A stretch of DNA of 64,000 nt, taken from Aureococcus anophagefferens (Eukaryota > Sar > Pelagophyceae > Pelagomonadales > Pelagomonadaceae). The notes under the pieces were generated by a model. That model saw nothing but the letters and a program-made list of their open reading frames with translations, made no database searches and had not been told where the DNA came from. The stretch lies in NCBI RefSeq assembly GCF_000186865.1, contig NW_008705566.1, forward strand, positions 914,432-978,431. The letters run 5' to 3'. Shown here piece by piece: positions 57,202 to 64,000 of the stretch. Each line of letters opens with the position of its first letter. Within the stretch, counting starts at the first letter, position 1. A program made the position numbers and the translations under genes.

Positions 57202-59076
57202 TTACGCCGCGAAGGGCCAGGCCGGGACGGGCGCGTCGGGCCGGCCGGCGCCGGCCGGGAGGTGGTTGACGAGCGCCGCGAGCGCCGCGCGCGTCAGCTG
57301 CGAGTTCGTCCGCCGCGTGAGCGCGCGGCCGAGGTCGCGGCGCGTCTCGAGCGGGTCCTCGAGGCGGAGGCGGTCCACGTGCTTGCCCGGGGGCGCGCGC
57401 CACCCCGCGCGCGCCGCCTCCGGCCCGCGGAGCGAGAGCACGTCGTCGCGGCGGAAGGCGAGGACCGCCAGCAGGTCGACGAAGCGCGCGCCGAGGCCCG
57501 CGTCGTCGTCACGCGGCGCCGCGAAGCCCGCGAAGGCCGCGGCCACGTCGGCGGCGACGGCGCCGGCGACGCGCGCGCGCGCGTCCGCGGGGTTCGCCGC
57601 GGCGTCCGAGAGGAGCGCGGCCGCGGCCCCGAGCCCGAGCGCCGGGGCCTCGCCGCGCTGCTGGAGGACGACGACGCAGAGCAGCGTCCAGGCGTAGGAG
57701 CTCAGGGCGCGGCGGTGCGCGCCGAGGACGCCGCGGGACCGCGCGAAGACGCGCGCGGCGCGCACGAGCGGCGCGAGCGCCGGGAGCTGTTCGCCGAGGC
57801 GCCGGAGGAGCTCCGTGTTCGCCGCGGCCGCGACGTTGTTGACGACGACGTCCGCGCGGCGGTCCGCGAAGACGCACTTGAGCAGGGGCACGCGCGCGCG
57901 CGCGACGGCGGCGACGGCGCGGCCGTCGGCGCGGAGCGCGGCCGCGAGCGCGTCCAGCGTCGCCGCCGCCGTCGCCGTCGCGGCGGCCGGCGCGCCGGGG
58001 AGGAAGACGACGACGTCGCAGTCCGGCGACGCCGCCGCGTCGTCGAGGCGCGTCGCGAGGGACCCGAAGGCCGCGGCGACGGCGCCGCCGTCGACGGTCC
58101 TCGCGCGCGCCTCGACGAGGGCCGCGACGTCCGCCGCGGCGGCGTCGCGCGCGGCGCGGTCCGCCGGCGCGGCCGCCGCGGCGCGCAGGGCCGCGCCGAG
58201 GGCCGCGGCGTCGGCGCCGCCGCCGCCGCCGCGGTCCCGGGCCGCGCGGAGCGCCCGCGCGCAGATCCGCAGCGCGCGGCGCCGCTCCCGGGAGACGAAG
58301 TTCCACGCGCGGTCGTCCGCGACGACGGCGCCGCAGAGGCCCGGGTCCCGCGCGACGATGCGCGCGAACTGGGAGAGGGCCGCGGGCCCCGCGTCGTCGC
58401 CGTCGCCGTCGTCCGAGCCGTCGTCGTCGTCCTCCTCGGGGTCGCCGTCGACGGACGCGTCGCCCGGCGCGTTCGCGAGCGCCGCCGCGCCGCCGAGGCC
58501 CCAGTGGGCCGCCGTCGCGTCGGCGACCTTGGCGGCGCCCTCGCGCGCGCGCCGCGCGCCGGCGTCGGCGGCCGCGGCGACGGCGGCCTCGGCGGCGGCC
58601 TTCGCCGCGGCGACGGCGCCGAGCGCGCGCGCGACGGCGGCCGCGGCCTCGTAGCGGCCCTCGGCGACGAGCGCCGGCGCCAGGGAGGCGGCGATCGCCG
58701 CGCGGCGCGCGTCGGGCCGCACGCGCGCGCCGTAGTGCGCGAGCGCGCGGCACCGGAGCTCGGGCCGGCGGCAGAGCGCGCCGAGGAACGCGAGCGTGTG
58801 CGCCACGTCGGCCGCGTCCGCGTCGGCGGCGACGCGCTCCGCGTCGTCCCAGCGCTGCGGGTCCTTGGCGAATTCCGCGATCTGCGCGAGCGCGGCGGCG
58901 CTTGGGGCTTCCGCGGGTGGCGCGCTCGAGTCGAGCGCCGCGCGCTTCGCGAGGCGCTCGGCCTTGCTCAGGCGCTTGCCCGAGCGCTTGCGCTTCTTCT
59001 TGTGTTGCGCGGGCGCGTCAGGTGGCTGGTCATCGGTGGGTGGCTGGTCATTGGTGGGTGGCTCGACGCTCTCCAT
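57202..59076 (-). CDS. Terminal nucleotidyltransferase (non-canonical poly(A) polymerase/TUTase-like)
   Basis: 624 residues. The N terminus is low complexity with PPTDDQPP repeats and a Lys/Arg nuclear-signal-like stretch (KKKRKRSGKR). Residues about 60-310 are Ala-rich helical. The polymerase-beta-type core starts near 335 (GSLATRLDD): D352 and D354 (SPDCDVVVF) and D409 (RADVVVNN) form a plausible catalytic triad. The central and PAP-associated regions follow (LSSYAWTLLCVVVLQQRG, then LGARFVDLLAVLAF and LEDPLETRRDLGRAL), matching the Cid1/TRF/TENT family. These add A or U tails to RNA. The usual glycine in G-S-x-x-x-G is not clearly kept, so activity should not be assumed. Confidence 0.78.
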   Translation of the reverse strand: MESVEPPTNDQPPTDDQPPDAPAQHKKKRKRSGKRLSKAERLAKRAALDSSAPPAEAPSAAALAQIAEFAKDPQRWDDAERVAADADAADVAHTLAFLGALCRRPELRCRALAHYGARVRPDARRAAIAASLAPALVAEGRYEAAAAVARALGAVAAAKAAAEAAVAAAADAGARRAREGAAKVADATAAHWGLGGAAALANAPGDASVDGDPEEDDDDGSDDGDGDDAGPAALSQFARIVARDPGLCGAVVADDRAWNFVSRERRRALRICARALRAARDRGGGGGADAAALGAALRAAAAAPADRAARDAAAADVAALVEARARTVDGGAVAAAFGSLATRLDDAAASPDCDVVVFLPGAPAAATATAAATLDALAAALRADGRAVAAVARARVPLLKCVFADRRADVVVNNVAAAANTELLRRLGEQLPALAPLVRAARVFARSRGVLGAHRRALSSYAWTLLCVVVLQQRGEAPALGLGAAAALLSDAAANPADARARVAGAVAADVAAAFAGFAAPRDDDAGLGARFVDLLAVLAFRRDDVLSLRGPEAARAGWRAPPGKHVDRLRLEDPLETRRDLGRALTRRTNSQLTRAALAALVNHLPAGAGRPDAPVPAWPFAA

Positions 59077-59430
59077 GCCGCTGCTGCTGCGGAGGCGTCT
59101 GCGGAAATTGGCGACCCGCGGCCCACACCGGCTGTCGTCGCACGCTGCCCATGCGACGCGTTGGCCTCATCTGTTCGCTGGTCGTCGTCGTCGTCGATGT
59201 CCTGAGCCTCGTCCCACCGTTGAAGGTCTCACCGACGACGACTCGGAGGTCGTCGTCGAGAACCGGTCATCGCCATCCGCGATCTGGAGTGAACTTCTCC
59301 AGGCTTGGCCGCCGGCCGCGTTCCTGCGCGGAGGGTCAGGCCTAGGTCTGGCTCACGTGTCTCGCGGCTGGGCGCAGGGCTGCGCGCAGCGCCAGCACGG
59401 CTCGCCGGACCAGAATTTCGGATCGGGCTG
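59077..59430. promoter_or_regulatory. Divergent promoter region
   Basis: These 354 bp lie between the nucleotidyltransferase (minus) and the SGNH-fold gene (plus). The frame of the plus-strand gene is open back to 59305, but those codons carry no domain. No TATA box or clear repeat is seen. Confidence 0.35.
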
Positions 59431-60120
59431 ATGGCTCGAAGATCTTTGACAACCGCGATGCGACCGCTGCACCGCGCCATCCAAGTAGCCATCATCTGCT
59501 CCAGCGCGACCGCGCTGGCGCCGACGAAATTCAAGGCCGTGCTCGTCGGCGACGCGCTGCTCGCCGGACGCGTCGAGCGCAGCACCTACGAGCCCGTGCG
59601 CGACGCCGCGGCCGCGTCGCTCGGCCGCGTGCTGCTGTCCAACTACGAGGTCGTCTGCGCGGCGGCCGACGGCGCGGGCGCGCGCGACCTCGAGCGCCAG
59701 CTCGCGCGCGAGCTCTCGCGCGATCCGCCGCCGGACGCGGCCGTGCTGCTCGCCGGCACGAACGACCTCTGGAAGCGCGACGCGCAGCGCACGGCCGACC
59801 GCATCAAGCGCCAGTACGCGCACGCGCGGTCCGCCGGCGTCAACATCGTCATCGGCGTCACGGTACCGCCCTACGAGCTGCCGGCGCGGTTCCCGCGCGT
59901 CTTCGACATCGAGGCCGGCGTCGAGGCGACGCGTCTCGCGCTCAACGATGAGATCCGCGCGAGCGCGCCCGCGCTCGTCGACCTGGACCGGCTCTGCGCG
60001 GCGGACCCGGCGACGTACGCGCGGCCCGACGGCGTCCACTTCACGCGGGACGGCTACCGGGCCCTCGGCGCGGAGATCGCGACGCGCCTCGAAGAGGCGC
60101 TGCGGGCGCCGCCAAAGTAG
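59431..60120 (+). CDS. SGNH-hydrolase-fold protein lacking the usual nucleophile serine
   Basis: 229 residues from the ATG at 59431; M10 at 59458 is an alternative. A signal-peptide-like N terminus (HRAIQVAIICSSATALA) suggests secretion or organelle targeting. Family blocks: block I VLVGDALLAG (G40-D41-A42), block III LLAGTNDLW (G-x-N111-D), block V PDGVHFTRDGY (D200, H203). These match GDSL/SGNH hydrolases except that the catalytic Ser of GDS is Ala42 (codon gcg at 59554). Unless another Ser substitutes, it would be a pseudo-hydrolase that binds but does not cleave esters. Confidence 0.82.
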   Translation: MARRSLTTAMRPLHRAIQVAIICSSATALAPTKFKAVLVGDALLAGRVERSTYEPVRDAAAASLGRVLLSNYEVVCAAADGAGARDLERQLARELSRDPPPDAAVLLAGTNDLWKRDAQRTADRIKRQYAHARSAGVNIVIGVTVPPYELPARFPRVFDIEAGVEATRLALNDEIRASAPALVDLDRLCAADPATYARPDGVHFTRDGYRALGAEIATRLEEALRAPPK

Positions 60121-60365
60121 GACGTACATGGAATTCACGCCTAGCCACGCCGACGCACTGGCCCTCGGCTCCTTTAGGCGGCTAGCAACGGCTCCTTGAG
60201 GCCGGTGTTGCCCTGCAAGTCAGCAGAAACACAATCGAGAGGCCTGTGTGGCCACCCGCGTCGTTGGTGCGCAGCGAGAGAGCAGTTCTCTCCCATCGCG
60301 GGGCGCTCGCGGTCGCCGCTGTCGACGCCGGCGCGACACGGGCCGACGCCGGCGGGGACGGCGCG

Positions 60366-60743
60366 ATGGAGGTCTTGAAGGGACTCAACGTCGCCACCTC
60401 CTGCTGCTCCGGCAACATCAGCGACGGCGAGGACCTCCTGCGGAGCCGCTTCACCATGCTCTCCGACGGCGCGGAGACGCTGCCCACCGACAAGCTGCCC
60501 GAGCTCCTCGAGCTCATCTACGACCACGCGTTCACCGAAGACGAGTGCGACGTCTACGTGTCGCGGACGGCGTCGTTCGCGTTCCACAAGCTCGAGAAGA
60601 GCCGGTCCGGCGACCTGGCCCCGAAGAAGGCGCGGCTGACCTGGGAGGAGGTCGAGTACATCGTCGACCTCTGCGAGAAGCGGTACCCGCTCCTCGCGCC
60701 CGCGGCGAACGGCGGCGGCGCGTTCGGCGTGACGTCGTGCTAG
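60366..60743 (+). CDS. Small acidic helical protein, family unknown
   Basis: 125 residues from the ATG at 60366 (MEVLKGLN). The frame is open upstream to 60246 without recognisable content. The protein looks all-helical, with paired segments around TDKLPELLELIYDHAFTEDE and RLTWEEVEYIVDLCEKRY, reminiscent of degenerate EF-hand helices, but with no canonical 12-residue calcium loop. The C terminus is Gly/Ala-rich and ends GVTSC. Function unknown. Confidence 0.55.
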   Translation: MEVLKGLNVATSCCSGNISDGEDLLRSRFTMLSDGAETLPTDKLPELLELIYDHAFTEDECDVYVSRTASFAFHKLEKSRSGDLAPKKARLTWEEVEYIVDLCEKRYPLLAPAANGGGAFGVTSC

Positions 60744-61486
60744 CCGGCGGCGGTTTTGTGCGGGCGCCTTCGCCGGTGGGCCCTTCCAGCGCGCGGCCTC
60801 GCGTTTGTTTCCCCTTTAGCGACCCTCTTGCTTCGTTTGTCCGCGGCTGGGGAGGTGGTGGGGGTGCTCGGAGGTCGTCTATCCGGCGGCCCGCCCCCAT
60901 CGGCGTGGCTTGGGCTCTGGATGCGCATGCTGTAGCGCGGAATCCATGGCACATATAGGCGAGGTGAGGCGCAACGAGGCTCAAATCAGATGCGGCCGAT
61001 TTGACTCATTTGAGCCCGGCCAGTTATTCTCGCCGGGGATCCCCAAAAGCTCGCTGTCGCCAAGCTCGCTGTCGAGGTATGCGCCGGCGTCTGGGCGATT
61101 GCACAGTGAGATGAGAGGCTCTTGACGACGGCGGCGCGGCGGACACGACGCGGTGCGGACGACAGCGGCGCGTGCGAACACCCACGGCGATCTCCGGTGG
61201 CGCGACGTCGGCGAGCAGCCACGCTCTCGCTGGACGGCCGCGGCGCCGCGTCGCCGGAGATGGGCCGGGGGCCCGCGGCCCGCGGTCTTCGAGCCGCCCG
61301 TGCCGCCGCAGCGGCGCGGCCGCCAAACACGGCTCACCGCGCCGCACCGCTCGAGAGGGGTACGGACGGACCGGCCGCGCGCGCCGGCCCGCCCGCCGCC
61401 GCCGCCGAAGCGAGAGAGAGAGCCGCTCCGCGCGCAAACCCCCTCGGTCCCCGACCCCGCCGCCCCCCGCGCAGACACACGCCACC
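60744..61486. other. Intergenic region and uS8 5' leader
   Basis: This 743-bp gap is the longest in the window. It contains an inverted repeat GGCTCAAAT/ATTTGAGCC (60978-60986 and 61008-61016, 21-nt loop) and a direct repeat AAGCTCGCTGTCG (about 61049-61075). A CACATATAGG stretch lies near 60950. From about 61120 the strand becomes very GC-rich and encodes only low-complexity Arg/Ala frames; it is probably promoter and leader of the ribosomal-protein gene, which has an ideal start context (gccaccATGg). No tRNA or other RNA gene is supported. Confidence 0.45.
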
Positions 61487-61879
61487 ATGGTTCGCATGAG
61501 TGTCCTCGCGGACTGCTTGAAGTCCATCTCGAACGCGGAGAAGCGCGGCAAGCGCCAGGTGCTCATCCGCCCGTGCTCCAAGGTGATCGTGAAATTCCTC
61601 CAGACCATGCAGAAGCACGGCTACATCGGCGAGTTCGAGATCGTCGACGACCACCGATCCGGGAAGATCGTCATCGAGCTCACGGGCCGCATCAACAAGT
61701 GCGGCGTCATCTCGCCCCGTTTCGACGTCGAGATCAAGGACATGGAGTCGTGGATCAACAACCTCCTCCCCTCGCGCCAGTTCGGCCACCTCGTCCTGTC
61801 GACGACGTTCGGCATCATGGACCACGAGGAGGCGCGCCGCAAGCGCACGGGCGGCAAGATCCTCGGCTTCTTCTACTAG
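61487..61879 (+). CDS. RPS15A: Cytosolic ribosomal protein uS8 (S15A)
   Basis: 130 residues, exactly the eukaryotic uS8 length. The whole protein is typical, including [55 protein letters not shown] and the end GGKILGFFY. It binds 18S rRNA in the central domain of the 40S subunit. Single exon here. Its codons are almost entirely C/G-ending, as expected for a highly expressed gene in this genome. Confidence 0.98.
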   Translation: MVRMSVLADCLKSISNAEKRGKRQVLIRPCSKVIVKFLQTMQKHGYIGEFEIVDDHRSGKIVIELTGRINKCGVISPRFDVEIKDMESWINNLLPSRQFGHLVLSTTFGIMDHEEARRKRTGGKILGFFY

Positions 61880-62018
61880 ACGCCCGCCCCCCCTCGTCGA
61901 GAGCGGGGCCGCCGCCCGCCGCCGGGGCACGAGCGACAGCGCGTCGCGACATGCCCACCTATAAACACTGATCCTTCGAAACGTCGAGGTGAGGTCCGCG
62001 ACACGACATCGGACACTC

Positions 62019-63879
62019 TTATTGCGCCGGAGGGACGGCGGCTTCGACGCCCGGCGCCGCGGGCGGCGCCTTCGCCTCCTCGGCGGGCGGCATCTCGACC
62101 TTGGTCTCCTCCGACGGCGCGGGCTCGCCGGGCTCGTCGGCCCGCTCCTCGGGTGGCGTCGGCTCGGCGGACGCGTCGCCGCCCCGCTCCTCGGCGGCCG
62201 GGTCCGCCGGCGCCGCCGGCTCCGCGGGCGACGCCGGCTCGACGGGCGGGTCCTCATCGTCCGCCACCACGACATCGTCGCCCTTGGTCTCGGCGGCGGG
62301 CGACGCCGGGGGCGAGAGCGGCGCGGTCGGGAGGAGCGGCGTAACGTCGCGCTCGCCCGGCGAGGTCGGGAGGAGCGGCGGAACGTCGCCCGGCGAGGTC
62401 GGGAGGCGCTCCCCGGGCGAGAGCGGGAGCAAGGGCGGGACGTCGGCGGGCGAGAGCGGCGGGAGCGAGAAGGCGGGCGGCGGCGAGGGGGGCGGCGACG
62501 GGTCCGGCGCGGGCCTCCGCGGCGTCGTCGCGGGCGGCGGCCCGGCGACGCGCGAGATCTCCACGGGCGACCGCATGGCGTCGAGGATGTCGTCGAGGGG
62601 CGGCGCGTCGTCGAACTTGGACTGGAGCCGCGCGAGCGCGACGGAGCCGTCGCGGCGGAGCACGACGACGCCGCCGAGCCGGAGGAAGGGCCCGCCCTCC
62701 TCGACGGTCGGCTCCGTCGACGACTTGGCCAACAAGATGGACCGGAGCATGGACGGGTCCGCGGCCTCGACGGGCGACGCGTCGCGCGCGCCGAAGTGGG
62801 CGCCGACGGCGCCGTGGGCGTCGGCCGCGCCGGAAAAGTTGGGCGCGGCCGGCGCGCCGTGCGCTCCGTAGAACGACCGGCCGCCGCTCGGCGGCGGTGG
62901 CGGCGCGCCGGCCCGCGGCGGCGGCGCGGGCGTGCGCGCGGGCGAGTAGAAGGGCGTCGCCGCGCCCGACAGCGCGCGGGCCGACGGCGGGCTGTCCGCG
63001 CGCGCGCCCGCGGTCCGCGCGGCCAGGTTCGCGAGCGACCTGCGTGGAAATCAAATCTTCAACCCGACTTCAATGTGCGCGTATTCGAATGTTTTGACGC
63101 AAGCTCTTCGGCTGGACTTCGAGAACCCGATGCGAGCAATCGATCCGTCCAAAAATCAGCCGAATCGACGTCGATTTGACCGAGCTCAAGAATTTCAAAG
63201 TGTGGTCGGGACGTCCGAAACCAGCGGTTGATTTCCACACAGCTCGCGACGTGTAGCCGCCCGCCTGGGGCCGGCCGCCGCCGTGGAAGAGGTCCGCCGA
63301 CTCGGCGATGGACCAGGCGCCGCTCCTCGGCGGCGTGGACTCCGGCGCCTTGGGCGGCGGCGGCGCGCGGGGGAAGCAGTCGATGAGCAGCTCGCCGCGC
63401 CAGTACTTGCCCGCGAGGAAGTTGGACAGGCCGCGGAAGCCGTGGCCGACGCCGACGACCTGGCCGCCGAGGTCCTCGACGCGCCGCCGGAAGGCGCCGC
63501 TGTAGACCCGCGCCGCGTCCCGGCAGACGCCGCAGCCGTAGCGCCGCAGCAGCACGAGCACCGTGAACGGCCGCCGCGACGCGAGGCCCGCGAGGCCCGT
63601 GTGGCCGCCGTCGCGCGGGTCGAAGAGCGCGAGGCCCGCGAGGCCGCCCTGGCTCGGCGCCAGCCGCGGCGGCGCGCAGCCCAGGCCCAGGGCCACCTGG
63701 GCGCCCATGAACGTGCAGCGGCCGCAGCTGCAGTTGTCGTCGTCGACCTCCTCGAGATGCTGCGAAACGCGCGGCACGTAGGACTCGACGAAGACGACCT
63801 TCGTCCGCGCCTTGGCCTCGGCGGCGTGGACGTTGCGGTACGCGAGGCCTCCGTCCTCGAGCGCCGAGGGCGCGGGCAT
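62019..63879 (-). CDS. Peroxiredoxin-like (PRXL2/AhpC-TSA_2 type) protein with Pro-rich C terminus
   Basis: Two exons (63879-63251 and 63039-62019) give 549 residues. The thioredoxin-like domain shows VLVLLRRYGCGVCRDAARVY with C116-G-V-C119, then VGVGHGFRGLSNFLAGKYWRGELLID. The second half of the domain lies about 150 residues later (GPFLRLGGVVVLRRDGSVAL, DDILDAM), separated by a Pro/Ser/Ala-rich insert that carries the intron junction. This arrangement matches the PRXL2 family of redox proteins. An earlier CSCGRC motif (50-55) could bind metal. The C-terminal ~165 residues are tandem P-L-S-P-G/E repeats of low complexity. Inference: thiol redox protein; substrate unknown. Confidence 0.8.
63040..63250 (-). 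mobile_element. Introner-type intron, 211 nt, in the PRXL2-like gene
   Basis: On the gene strand, GTCGCGAG (63250-63243) precedes and GTCGCTCG (63039-63032) follows the element, a 6/8 target duplication. The element starts CTGTGTGGAAATC and ends GATTTCCACGCAG, a 13-bp inverted repeat with one mismatch. The GT of the first copy is the donor and the terminal AG the acceptor (phase 2: GGYT-SLANLAA). Same length as the 30068-30278 intron and clearly homologous along its length, but inserted in the reverse orientation relative to the gene. Confidence 0.92.
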
Positions 63880-64000
63880 GGCCTCGGCAGCGGCTGCCCA
63901 TCTACTTGTTTGAGTGAAGGCAGCTTGAAGCGGTAAAAAAATTGATGGTGAGTGCCTGTTAGAGTGGTCTTGCCGATGCTCCAGTTCGGCGGGTCGCGCG
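63880..64000. other. Window edge, upstream of the PRXL2-like gene
   Basis: 121 bp, AT-richer than average (GTAAAAAAATTGATGG at about 63933), likely promoter of the minus-strand gene. No gene is supported before the edge. Confidence 0.3.

Noticed and set aside
60978..61016. Possible tRNA or structured RNA upstream of uS8
   Set aside because: Only a 9-bp inverted repeat with a 21-nt loop; no cloverleaf, A/B box or anticodon stem could be fitted.
1..64000. Bacterial origin or operon structure, suggested by high GC and tight spacing
   Set aside because: Kinesin, twinfilin, MYND, Patched-like and uS8 genes plus spliced introns are eukaryotic; neighbouring genes alternate strand and no Shine-Dalgarno pattern is seen.

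Overview
This window is eukaryotic nuclear DNA from a compact, very GC-rich genome. It holds about 25 protein genes in 64 kb, on both strands. The families are clearly eukaryotic: kinesin-14, twinfilin, a Patched-like protein with a sterol-sensing domain, DDT/WHIM, ribosomal protein uS8, MYND, and an EGLN-type prolyl hydroxylase. Introns are few and short. Pro-Thr-rich stalks on secreted proteins, ShK-like Cys-rich domains and short transposon-like introns together fit a stramenopile, most likely a pelagophyte such as Aureococcus anophagefferens. The species is an inference. I see no rRNA, tRNA or CRISPR.

Layout. 1-15.7 kb: one giant gene of at least 5,179 residues, open at the left edge, interrupted by one 200-nt transposon-like intron. 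16.1-22.6 kb: a cluster of three genes built from shuffled modules. It holds an N-acylated helical/TPR protein, an FG-GAP repeat type I membrane protein and a Cys-repeat RING membrane protein. They share a ~130-bp module; two share stalk and membrane segment. 23.1-28.8 kb: three genes with RNA-related domains (PIN plus CCCH, Nudix plus CCCH, double S1), two of which have nearly identical start contexts. 29-34.7 kb: a transhydrogenase-like flavoprotein with EF-hands, an EGLN-like hydroxylase with a ubiquitin-like N terminus, and an AT-hook/Tudor-like nuclear protein. 34.8-48.3 kb: kinesin-14, a small-molecule kinase, membrane and secreted Cys-rich proteins, a sulfotransferase, a DDT/WHIM protein and twinfilin. 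48.4-63.9 kb: the Patched-like protein, MYND-EAR protein, an NTF2-like protein, a terminal nucleotidyltransferase, an SGNH-fold protein, an unknown small protein, uS8 and a peroxiredoxin-like protein.

The strongest unusual signal is in the introns. Eight introns can be placed with frame-exact joins. Five look like insertions of two short inverted-repeat elements (introners). The best cases have 8-bp target duplications, with the donor dinucleotide in the duplicated host sequence and the AG supplied by the element end. Two copies of one family lie in opposite orientations relative to their genes and both splice in frame. Five of the eight introns use a GC donor. These joins were read from sequence only; no transcript data were available.
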